Assembly (NCBI GenBank): GCA_019414055.1
Contig: DXMV01000005.1
Span: forward strand, 1 to 6,538
Direction of reading: 5' to 3'
DNA from: Collinsella sp.
GTDB taxonomy: Bacteria > Actinomycetota > Coriobacteriia > Coriobacteriales > Coriobacteriaceae
DNA length: 6,538 nt
Shown here: one piece after another, positions 1 to 5,271 of the stretch
Layout: every line of letters begins with the position of its first letter
How positions within the stretch are numbered: position 1 is the stretch's first letter
The notes under the pieces: model-generated
Told to the model about the DNA's origin: nothing
The model's input: only the letters and a program-made list of their open reading frames with translations
Databases searched by the model: none
Program-made: the position numbers and the translations under genes

Positions 1-22
1 CCGCCCGGGAAAACCATACGGC

Positions 23-64
23 GAGGGCCGCGCCCCCGGTCCCCGGGGCGCGGCCCTCTTGCTT
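23..64 (+). terminator. Rho-independent-like terminator of an upstream + strand gene
   Basis: A perfect 14-bp GC-rich stem pairs 23-36 with 45-58 around an 8-base loop, followed by a short T-rich stretch (TTGCTT). The poor T-run makes it less than ideal, but stem strength and orientation fit termination of a gene lying left of the window on the + strand. On the - strand nothing T-rich follows the stem, so it is not a good terminator for the ABC fragment next to it. Confidence 0.7.
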
Positions 65-108
65 AAACTGCTCAATTTTTCGTGCTCACGGTGCTCATTT
101 CCCAGTGA

Positions 109-441
109 TCACTCGGACCACTTCTTAGTGAACATCAACACGTAGACGAGCGAGCGCACGCGGCGGACGGCCTCGAACGCGGCCTTGTCGCCGGCGCGTT
201 GGGCCAGGTAGATGGAGGCGGCGCGCACGATGATGGCGGCGGCGAGCGGCAAGGCCGCCTGTGCGAGGGCATCGACGGCGAGCGCGGCGGAAAGACCGTC
301 CGTGACGATGCCGCCCAAGATGCGCGCAAGCACCCACATCACCGTGATGTTTGCCATGAGCGCGATCCACTTAAACAGGACGCTTGCCATAATATAGGGC
401 GTTGCCTGCGGAACCAGGGAGAAGAGCCGCTTCTCGAACAT
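109..441 (-). CDS. N-terminal fragment of an ABC exporter permease (CydC/CydD-like), truncated, probably a pseudogene
   Basis: The 110-residue product starts MFEKRLFSLVPQA and carries two hydrophobic segments (about residues 15-42 and 58-80). Between and after them it resembles the start of the transmembrane domain of CydC/CydD-like ABC exporters, which fuse about six membrane helices to an ATPase and are usually 550-600 residues long. Resemblance stops after the RRVRSLVY segment (about residues 92-99). The last ten or so residues look unrelated and end at TGA. There are no further helices, no Walker A, no signature motif and no Walker B, and downstream on the same strand only about 50 bases separate the stop from the neighbouring terminator. 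The start is supported by AGGAGG (446-451 on the complement) 4 bases upstream. A 10-bp palindrome, AGTGATCACT (104-113), covers the stop codon. Most likely the 3' five-sixths was deleted. A real small membrane protein is possible but less likely. Assignment to CydC/CydD rather than another exporter subfamily is from sequence feel only. Confidence 0.6.
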   Translation of the reverse strand: MFEKRLFSLVPQATPYIMASVLFKWIALMANITVMWVLARILGGIVTDGLSAALAVDALAQAALPLAAAIIVRAASIYLAQRAGDKAAFEAVRRVRSLVYVLMFTKKWSE

Positions 442-489
442 GAAACCTCCTATGTCATAACGGTGCCGGGTGGGGTCCTCGGCAGCCGC

Positions 490-499
490 TTAGTTAGCC
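490..499 (-). promoter_or_regulatory. Candidate operator half-site upstream of the ABC fragment
   Basis: On the - strand this reads GGCTAACTAA, matching the GGCTAACTTA motif found twice before eno at 9 of 10 positions and pointing the same way relative to its gene. It lies about 50 bases upstream of the ABC fragment's start. The GTTAGCC core on the other strand resembles one half of DtxR/IdeR-type iron boxes (general form TTAGGTTAGSCTAACCTAA), but the second half is poorly conserved, so the regulator is a guess. Confidence 0.3.
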
Positions 500-654
500 A
501 AATGCAACTAGAGTAACATCGTGCAGCGGGTAAGTATGCCGAGGGTAATTTTTTGGCCGATGAACTGCGTAGAAAGTTCAAAATTGTTGAGTGCAGCGAA
601 CTTTGTGGTGGATGGAGTGCGGGCGCAATTCTGATCGTGTGCGGTCCCGTTTCA

Positions 655-719
655 AAACGTGTGCGTCAGCCTCCAAAAGCTGCAAAAAATGACATGTTTG
701 GAGGCTGACGTACATGTTT
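655..719. repeat. Long near-perfect inverted repeat (23-bp stem, 19-base loop)
   Basis: Bases 655-677 pair with 697-719 over 23 positions with no mismatches, only two G·T wobbles (663/711 and 659/715). The loop (678-696) contains an A6 tract. The right side also holds an 11-bp direct repeat, ACATGTTTGGA, at 692-702 and 712-722. No T-run follows on either strand, and the element lies between divergent genes where no terminator is needed. It could be a small dispersed palindromic element (REP- or MITE-like), an operator, or a structured RNA. A second palindrome of like design follows ppx at the far end of the window. Confidence 0.75.
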
Positions 720-773
720 GGATAGGGGCAAGGGCGGCGACGGACGAAAGTCACGCCCGTGCCACGTCCGATG

Positions 774-782
774 TGCTAGCGT
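774..782 (+). promoter_or_regulatory. Candidate extended -10 element for the LarC-domain gene
   Basis: TGC followed by TAGCGT gives an extended -10 pattern (TGn plus TAnnnT), about 44 bases before the ATG at 826. There is no good -35 hexamer at the expected distance. The same TGC-TA arrangement occurs before the FtsB/DivIC gene. Weak evidence on its own. Confidence 0.3.
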
Positions 783-825
783 TTGGATGAACAAAACGAG
801 CCCGCGCGGAAAGGAGCCGGACCGT

Positions 826-1311
826 ATGCCACGCGATAGCAAATCCCCGCTGTCCCGCGAGACCGATGCGCCCGAGACCATCGTCAAGCTGGAGTGCGAC
901 ATCGACGACGCGTCGCCCGAGGTACTCGCTTATGCCGCGGACCGCCTGCGCGAGGCGGGCGCCCGTGAGGTGCACTGGCTGCCTCTCTATTGCAAGAAAG
1001 GCCGCCCCGGCTGGCAGCTGCAGGTAATCTGCGCCCGCGAGGACATTGACCGTCTGCAGACGATTATCTTTTTGGAAACCACCACGAACGGCATCCGGCG
1101 CCAGGTGATGGAACGCGTCTGCCTGCCGCGTCGTTTTGAGCAGGTAGCGACGCCTTGGGGCGAGGTGGCCGTCAAAGTAGCCACCCTGCCCGACGGCAGT
1201 GAGCGTGCGGCGCCCGAGTACGAGGACTGTGCCCGTCTTGCCCGCGAGCATAACGTGCCGCTCCAGCGCGTGATGCAGGCTGCCCAGAGCGCGGTACTGC
1301 GATTTGAGTAA
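826..1311 (+). CDS. LarC C-terminal-domain protein (LarC2-like, nickel insertion family, DUF111)
   Basis: The product is 161 residues. From about residue 18 to the end it matches the C-terminal (LarC2) part of LarC: CDIDDASPE (24-32), KKGRPG (57-62), ETTTNGIRR (84-92), a GEV strand (112-114) and PEYEDC (130-135). Full LarC proteins are about 400 residues and insert nickel, using CTP, into the pyridinium thiocarboxylate precursor of the lactate racemase cofactor. In Lactobacillus plantarum the two halves lie in separate frames joined by ribosomal frameshifting. Here the N-terminal half is absent: only non-coding DNA and an opposite-strand gene lie upstream. The start at 826 is chosen because AAGGAG (811-816) lies 9 bases before it; the same frame stays open back to 718, but that extension crosses the candidate promoter and the inverted repeat. 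No larA, larB or larE is in view, so the exact role is uncertain; it could work with a distant LarC1 or do something else with nucleotides or metal. Confidence 0.85.
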   Translation: MPRDSKSPLSRETDAPETIVKLECDIDDASPEVLAYAADRLREAGAREVHWLPLYCKKGRPGWQLQVICAREDIDRLQTIIFLETTTNGIRRQVMERVCLPRRFEQVATPWGEVAVKVATLPDGSERAAPEYEDCARLAREHNVPLQRVMQAAQSAVLRFE

Positions 1312-1403
1312 CACGGCCGAGTGGCGCGCCAACCCCATCAGCGTCGCGCTAGAGTGACGCCTTGGCCCCAATCCCATCAACATCGTCCCGAAAGGACCTC
1401 CCC

Positions 1404-1952
1404 ATGAAATACCTCATCGCCTCCGACATTCACGGCTCGGCATACTGGACAGAGCGCCTGTGCGCCGCCATCGAATCCGAGCAGCCCGGCCGCATCGTGC
1501 TGCTAGGCGACCTGCTCTACCACGGCCCGCGCAACGACCTGCCGCGCGATTACGCCCCCAAGCGCGTGATTCCGCTGCTCAACGCCCTGGCCGACCGCAT
1601 CATCGCGGTGCGCGGCAACTGCGACGCCGAAGTCGACCAGATGGTGCTCGACTTCCCCGTCATGGCGGACTACGCCACGCTGTTCGACGAGACCGGCCGC
1701 GAGCTGTTCCTGACGCACGGCCACGTCTTTGGCGCCGGCATGCACAACAGCGTCGACCACGCGCCCGCGCTGCCCGAAGGCTCCGCGCTCGTCTACGGCC
1801 ACACGCATATCAAGGTTAACGAGGCAAGCGAGGCGCACCCGGGCCTGTGGCTCTTCAACCCCGGCAGCGTGAGCATTCCCAAGGACGGTACGCACAGCTA
1901 CGGCATCTACGAGGGCGGCGCGTTCCGTCACGTGATCCTGGAGGAGGAGTAA
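1404..1952 (+). CDS. yfcE: YfcE-family metallophosphoesterase (phosphodiesterase)
   Basis: This 182-residue protein is a compact calcineurin-like phosphoesterase of the MJ0936/YfcE family, normally about 165-185 residues and cytoplasmic. It shows all expected dinuclear metal ligands in order: DIH (D8, H10), GD (D36), the GNCD segment (N72), THGH (H105) and GHTH (H133, H135). A conserved NPGS segment follows near residue 153. Known members hydrolyse phosphodiester substrates in vitro and their natural substrate is often unknown; none can be read from this sequence. The ATG at 1404 follows AAAGGA (1391-1396) at a normal distance. The stop lies 2 bases before mazG, and the closing run of Glu codons (1941-1949) doubles as the mazG Shine-Dalgarno sequence, so the two genes are probably translationally coupled. 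The 92-base gap before it has no clear terminator, so co-transcription with the LarC-domain gene is possible. The symbol is by family, not proven orthology. Confidence 0.93.
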   Translation: MKYLIASDIHGSAYWTERLCAAIESEQPGRIVLLGDLLYHGPRNDLPRDYAPKRVIPLLNALADRIIAVRGNCDAEVDQMVLDFPVMADYATLFDETGRELFLTHGHVFGAGMHNSVDHAPALPEGSALVYGHTHIKVNEASEAHPGLWLFNPGSVSIPKDGTHSYGIYEGGAFRHVILEEE

Positions 1953-1954
1953 CC

Positions 1955-2815
1955 ATGGCCGAGCACATGGCTCAGCAAAATGCCGAGGGCTCGCGCGACC
2001 TGTCCACGCTGGTCGACGCGTCGGCCGAGCTGCAGCATCTGGTGCAGACCATCTGGCGCCTGCGTCAGCCCGACGGCTGTCCGTGGGACCGTGAGCAGAC
2101 GCACCGTAGCATTGGCAAGAACATGATCGAGGAGGCCTATGAGGCGCTCGACTGCATCGAGGCCGACGATGCCACGCATCTGCGCGAGGAGCTGGGCGAC
2201 GTGCTCATGCAGGTGGTGCTGCATGCGCAGATTGCGGCGGACGCCGGCGAGTTTACGCTGGCCGACGTGGCACGCGATATTGACGCCAAGCTCATTCGCC
2301 GCCACCCGCACGTGTTTGGCGATGCGGATGCCGACAACCCCGACGAGGTGCTCAAGATCTGGGATGAGGTCAAGCTTGCCGAGAAGGCTGCCAAGGACAA
2401 GGCTGTGGCGGCGGACGAGGCTGCGCCCGAAGGCCTGCTCGACGGCGTGCCCACGCACCTGCCGGCGCTGATGCAAGCTCAGAAGGTGTCGCGCAAGGCG
2501 GCGGCCGTGGGCTTTGAGTGGGAGACGGTCCAGGATGTGTGGGACGAGGTCGCCGAGGAGCGTGCCGAGTTTGAGGCCGAGGAGCCCGGCTCGCCCGAGC
2601 GCGAGATGGAGTTTGGCGACCTGCTCTTTGCCCTAGTCAACGTTGCGCGCAAAGAGGGGATTGACGCCGAGAGTGCCCTGCGCGCGAGCACGGCCAAGTT
2701 CCGCCGCCGCTGGGCTGCGATGGAGCAGATGGCGGCTGACGCCCACGTGGATCTTGCCGAGCTTTCGACCCACGGCCTCAACGACCTGTGGGATGCCGCA
2801 AAGGCGGAGGAGTAA
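1955..2815 (+). CDS. mazG: Nucleoside triphosphate pyrophosphohydrolase MazG
   Basis: MazG converts NTPs and dNTPs to monophosphates and pyrophosphate, cleaning non-canonical nucleotides from the pool; in E. coli it also affects ppGpp levels. This 286-residue copy has the usual two all-alpha MazG domains. The first (about 24-150) holds CPWDREQTH (42-50), then the Mg-binding pair EEAYE (59-63) and EELGD (78-82), and RRHPHVFG (115-122). The second (about 163-280) repeats the pattern with E198/E201/E202/E205 and E219xxD222. The linker (about 145-160) is Ala/Lys/Glu-rich. E. coli MazG is 263 residues; the excess here is a non-conserved head of roughly 20 residues plus the linker. The start at 1955 is fixed by GAGGAGGAG (1941-1949) inside the preceding gene; the same frame is open further back but lies wholly inside yfcE. 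A terminator follows immediately, so yfcE-mazG ends here. Confidence 0.96.
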   Translation: MAEHMAQQNAEGSRDLSTLVDASAELQHLVQTIWRLRQPDGCPWDREQTHRSIGKNMIEEAYEALDCIEADDATHLREELGDVLMQVVLHAQIAADAGEFTLADVARDIDAKLIRRHPHVFGDADADNPDEVLKIWDEVKLAEKAAKDKAVAADEAAPEGLLDGVPTHLPALMQAQKVSRKAAAVGFEWETVQDVWDEVAEERAEFEAEEPGSPEREMEFGDLLFALVNVARKEGIDAESALRASTAKFRRRWAAMEQMAADAHVDLAELSTHGLNDLWDAAKAEE

Positions 2816-2819
2816 GACT

Positions 2820-2865
2820 GCGGGAACGACGGGCTGACACGCCTCATCGTTCCCGCTAAATTTTT
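2820..2865 (+). terminator. Rho-independent terminator after mazG
   Basis: A perfect 10-bp stem pairs 2820-2829 with 2847-2856. Inside the 17-base loop a further 4-bp helix (2831-2834 with 2841-2844) can form. TAAA and then TTTTT (2861-2865) follow. It begins 4 bases after the mazG stop codon and separates mazG from eno. Confidence 0.88.
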
Positions 2866-2886
2866 CGAAAATCAAGTGTATCCCTC

Positions 2887-2931
2887 GGCTAACTTAGGGC
2901 ATAATGCAAAAAGTGCGACATGGCTAACTTA
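2887..2931 (+). promoter_or_regulatory. eno promoter region with two GGCTAACTTA repeats
   Basis: The best -10 hexamer is CATAAT at 2900-2905, which would put the transcript start near 2912 and give a leader of about 93 bases; I find no good -35 hexamer. The 10-bp word GGCTAACTTA occurs at 2887-2896, just upstream of that -10, and at 2922-2931, just after the predicted start; over 13 bases the copies differ at one position. Two copies in the same orientation 35 bp apart and bracketing the -10 suggest binding sites for a repressor-like regulator. The leader also has a small hairpin (2939-2943 with 2947-2951). The -10 call is moderate; the repeats are certain as sequence. Confidence 0.45.
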
Positions 2932-3004
2932 CGGAGGCGCACCGACGGTGCACGGTCAGCCGGTCGCTTGCATCCACTATGTTTCCAAGTGAGAGGGAGA
3001 CAAC

Positions 3005-4294
3005 ATGAGCGATATTTTGGACGTCTACGGTCGCGAGGTGCTCGACAGCCGCGGCAATCCCACTGTCGAGGTCGAGGTCGTGCTCGAGGACGGTAGCTTC
3101 GGCCGCGCAATGGTGCCTTCGGGCGCTTCGACCGGTGCCTTTGAGGCCTGCGAGCTGCGCGATGGCGACAAGGGTCGCTACCTGGGCAAGGGCGTTTCGC
3201 AGGCCGTCGAGCACGTCAATAACGAGTGCGCTAACGCCGTCGTGGGCCTCGACGCCTTCGACCAGCGCGCCGTCGATGCCGCGCTGATTGCCGCGGACGG
3301 TACCCCCAACAAGACCAAGCTCGGTGCCAACGCCATTCTGGGTGTGTCGCTGGCAGTTGCCCGCGCCGCTGCCGAGTCGGCGGGTCTTTCGCTGTACCAG
3401 TATCTGGGTGGCGTCAACGCCCACCTGCTGCCCACACCTATGATGAACATTCTCAACGGCGGCGTGCATGCCGACAATAACGTCGACTTCCAGGAGTTCA
3501 TGATCATGCCGGTGGGCGCCCCGAGCTTTGCCGAGGGCCTGCGTTGGTGCGCCGAGGTCTACCACACCCTCAAGGGTGTGCTGCACGAGGCCGGCCTGGG
3601 CGGCGGCGTGGGCGACGAGGGTGGCTTTGCGCCCAACCTTAAGACCAATGCAGAGCCGTTCGAGTACATTACCAAGGCCGTCGAGAAGGCTGGCTTTAAG
3701 CCCGGCGTCGACTTCATGTACGCCATGGACCCGGCCTCGACCGAGTTCTACAACGCCGAGACCGGCATGTACGAGCTCAAGGGCGAGGGCGTGGAGTACA
3801 CGAGTGCCCAGATGGTTGATTACTGGGAGAAGCTCGTCGACACCTATCCCATCATCTCCATCGAGGACGGCATGGCCGAGGAGGACTGGGACGGCTGGGT
3901 TGAGCTCACCCGTCGCATTGGCAACAAGGTGCAGCTGGTGGGCGACGACCTGTTCGTCACCAACACCGAGCGCCTTAAGAAGGGCATCGAGCTGGGTGCC
4001 GCCAACGCGATCCTGGTCAAGGTCAACCAGATCGGCACACTCACCGAGTCGCTCGAGGCCATCGAGACCGCCAAGGAGGCCGGCTATGCTTGCATCGTGA
4101 GCCACCGCTCCGGCGAGACCGAGGATTCCACGATCGCCGACCTGGTCGTGGGCGTCAATGCCGGCCAGATCAAGTCGGGCGCCCCGTGCCGCAGCGACCG
4201 TATCGCCAAGTACAATCAGCTCATCCGCATCGAGGACGAGCTCGAGGGCAGCGCGCGCTACGCCGGTAAGACCGCGTTCTACAACATTCGCTAA
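3005..4294 (+). CDS. eno: Enolase (phosphopyruvate hydratase)
   Basis: Enolase interconverts 2-phosphoglycerate and phosphoenolpyruvate in glycolysis, in the cytoplasm, using Mg2+. The 429-residue length is typical. All key parts are present: flexible loop SGAST (39-43) and EACELRDGD (47-55), NGGVHADN (151-158), E164, catalytic GDEGG with E205, Mg ligands D242, E287 (in SIED) and D314 (in GDDLF), catalytic lysine K339 (LVKVNQIGT), SHRSGET (366-372) and K390. The ATG at 3005 follows AGGGAG (2994-2999) by 5 bases. Codon use is strongly biased to C/G-ending codons, as expected for a highly expressed gene. It has its own promoter region and a strong terminator, so it appears monocistronic, although the eno-ftsB/divIC-ppx order is conserved in Actinobacteria. 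No catalytic residue is missing. Confidence 0.99.
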   Translation: MSDILDVYGREVLDSRGNPTVEVEVVLEDGSFGRAMVPSGASTGAFEACELRDGDKGRYLGKGVSQAVEHVNNECANAVVGLDAFDQRAVDAALIAADGTPNKTKLGANAILGVSLAVARAAAESAGLSLYQYLGGVNAHLLPTPMMNILNGGVHADNNVDFQEFMIMPVGAPSFAEGLRWCAEVYHTLKGVLHEAGLGGGVGDEGGFAPNLKTNAEPFEYITKAVEKAGFKPGVDFMYAMDPASTEFYNAETGMYELKGEGVEYTSAQMVDYWEKLVDTYPIISIEDGMAEEDWDGWVELTRRIGNKVQLVGDDLFVTNTERLKKGIELGAANAILVKVNQIGTLTESLEAIETAKEAGYACIVSHRSGETEDSTIADLVVGVNAGQIKSGAPCRSDRIAKYNQLIRIEDELEGSARYAGKTAFYNIR

Positions 4295-4366
4295 ACGGGC
4301 GAATTTGGCGAGGGGGAGGCTGACTCGGTTCCGTCCCGCCTTGACTGGATGCTGCAAAGCGCCATG

Positions 4367-4398
4367 GGCGCTGGGCCATACGGCTCAGCGCCTTTTTT
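4367..4398 (+). terminator. Rho-independent terminator after eno
   Basis: An 11-bp stem pairs 4367-4377 with 4382-4392 (one G·T wobble) around a 4-base loop, directly followed by six T (4393-4398). It lies 72 bases after the eno stop. A competing 6-bp hairpin, 4358-4363 with 4367-4372, uses the same central arm. Confidence 0.93.
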
Positions 4399-4437
4399 AT
4401 GTCGAGCAAAGGCTGGCGAAGGCGGTGCAGGCGCTCG

Positions 4438-4446
4438 TGCTATAAC
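4438..4446 (+). promoter_or_regulatory. Extended -10 promoter of the ftsB/divIC-ppx operon
   Basis: TGC followed by TATAAC (4441-4446) is an extended -10 with five of six consensus hexamer bases. There is no good -35 hexamer, which extended -10 promoters tolerate. It lies 40 bases after the eno terminator and 43 bases before the ATG at 4490, a fitting place to start the next operon. Confidence 0.55.
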
Positions 4447-4489
4447 TAAAGGACTTAGCGCAAACAAACCTCAACCGCACAAGGCGCAC

Positions 4490-5251
4490 ATGGATCAGAT
4501 TTACGACAACAGGTACTATTCCGCCGGTTCGCGCGAGCCGTCGCCTCGCCGTGCGCGCACGGTGCAGCTCGGTGGGTCCGCTTATGCCGGCGCCGACCGC
4601 TCCACGCAGCGCCCGACAAGTACCTCGCGCCCCAATGCTCAATCAAATACCTTGGCAGATGGACCGGTGCGCCCGGCACGTTCGTCGCATGCGTCGCGTC
4701 CCTCGACTCAAGCACACGACAAATCGAGTAGGCCCTCGAACCGTCTTTCGGGCTCGGACTTTATGCATTACGCCAACGACAACGCGGTGGTCAAGGCGAT
4801 CTATGACTTTACGCATGGCCCTCTGCGTCCGCTGTTTATCGGTATCGTGGTGGCGCTGGTGCTCGTGAGCCTGTATTTCCCCGTGCGCGATCTGTACGTG
4901 GCAAAGCGTTCGAGCGATATCTTGGCCAAGCAGGTCGAGATTCGCCAGCAATACAATGATGAGCTGCAAAAAAGCGTCGACAAGCTGCTCTCGGAGGAGG
5001 GTATCAAGGACGCGGCGTCCGAGGACCTGGGCCTGGTGATGCCCGGCGAGAAGAAGATTGACGTGCTAGGCTTGGACGACGATTCGGACTCGTCGTCGAG
5101 CAAAAAGTCCTCAAACGCCAAGAAGGCCAGCGAAGTGGCCAAGGAAATTGAAGAAGTCGGCAAGGACGCGCCGTGGTACATCCAGGCGCTCGACATGCTG
5201 TTTGGGTTTAACGGCGTCGAGGGTCAAACGGTCGTGTCCAACGGCAAATAG
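4490..5251 (+). CDS. FtsB/DivIC-type septum formation protein
   Basis: The product is 253 residues. Residues 1-95 are low-complexity, rich in Ser, Arg, Pro and Thr, and probably a disordered basic cytoplasmic tail. A single membrane helix follows (about 114-131, PLFIGIVVALVLVSLYF), then a coiled coil (about 138-170) and the family's closing motif, EDLGLVMPGE (178-187). Residues 195-225 form an acidic/Ser then Lys/Ala-rich linker, and the C-terminus (228-253) is partly hydrophobic. This topology fits FtsB/DivIC, which with FtsL and FtsQ/DivIB forms the septal complex that activates cell-wall synthesis. The core family is about 100 residues, so both extensions are additions, as in actinobacterial homologues. 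The ATG at 4490 is chosen because it lies after the eno terminator and the -10; the frame is open back to 4349 but through the terminator. The ribosome-binding site is weak (AAGG, 4481-4484). It sits 20 bases before ppx, likely one transcript. FtsB and DivIC cannot be told apart from sequence alone. Confidence 0.88.
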   Translation: MDQIYDNRYYSAGSREPSPRRARTVQLGGSAYAGADRSTQRPTSTSRPNAQSNTLADGPVRPARSSHASRPSTQAHDKSSRPSNRLSGSDFMHYANDNAVVKAIYDFTHGPLRPLFIGIVVALVLVSLYFPVRDLYVAKRSSDILAKQVEIRQQYNDELQKSVDKLLSEEGIKDAASEDLGLVMPGEKKIDVLGLDDDSDSSSSKKSSNAKKASEVAKEIEEVGKDAPWYIQALDMLFGFNGVEGQTVVSNGK

Positions 5252-5271
5252 CGCCCGGAGGGGAGCCCGCA

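Larger units (their letters stand above)
442..825. other. Divergent intergenic region between the ABC fragment and the LarC-domain gene
   Basis: I see no convincing gene in these 384 bases; the open frames here lack ribosome-binding sites and recognisable products. It is visibly more A/T-rich than the flanking genes between about 540 and 720. It contains a candidate operator half-site (490-499), a weak hairpin pair built from GAACT/AGTTC words (561-566 with 575-580, or 573-579 with 598-604), a long inverted repeat (655-719), and a candidate promoter for the + strand gene (774-782). It presumably carries the start signals for both divergent genes. Confidence 0.6.

Noticed and set aside
199..516. 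Small + strand frames (199-516 and 212-397) opposite the ABC fragment
   Set aside because: They have no ribosome-binding site or recognisable product and are best read as shadows of the - strand fragment.
655..719. Reading the palindrome as a CRISPR repeat or as an intrinsic terminator
   Set aside because: There is a single unit with no spacer-repeat series, and no T-run on either strand; the genes on either side diverge from it.
718..825. Upstream extension of the LarC-domain gene to the ATG at 718
   Set aside because: The extra 36 residues cross the end of the palindrome and the candidate promoter, show no conservation feel, and lack a ribosome-binding site; the ATG at 826 has AAGGAG at ideal spacing.
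1955..2815. Treating MazG as the antitoxin of a MazEF-type system or as a phage gene
   Set aside because: It is the full two-domain housekeeping form with no toxin gene beside it, in a conserved chromosomal neighbourhood.
2920..3113. Short open frame starting ATG at 2920 in the eno leader and overlapping eno out of frame
   Set aside because: It has no Shine-Dalgarno, would begin only about 8 bases after the predicted transcript start, and has Arg-rich out-of-frame composition.
2924..4357. A 477-codon open frame on the - strand across the whole of eno
   Set aside because: It is antisense to an unmistakable enolase in a high-GC, codon-biased gene, which commonly creates long mirror frames. 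The product is Val/Gly/Leu/Ala/His-rich with no recognisable domain.
4349..4489. Upstream extension of the FtsB/DivIC gene
   Set aside because: It would translate through the eno terminator and start before the operon's -10 element.
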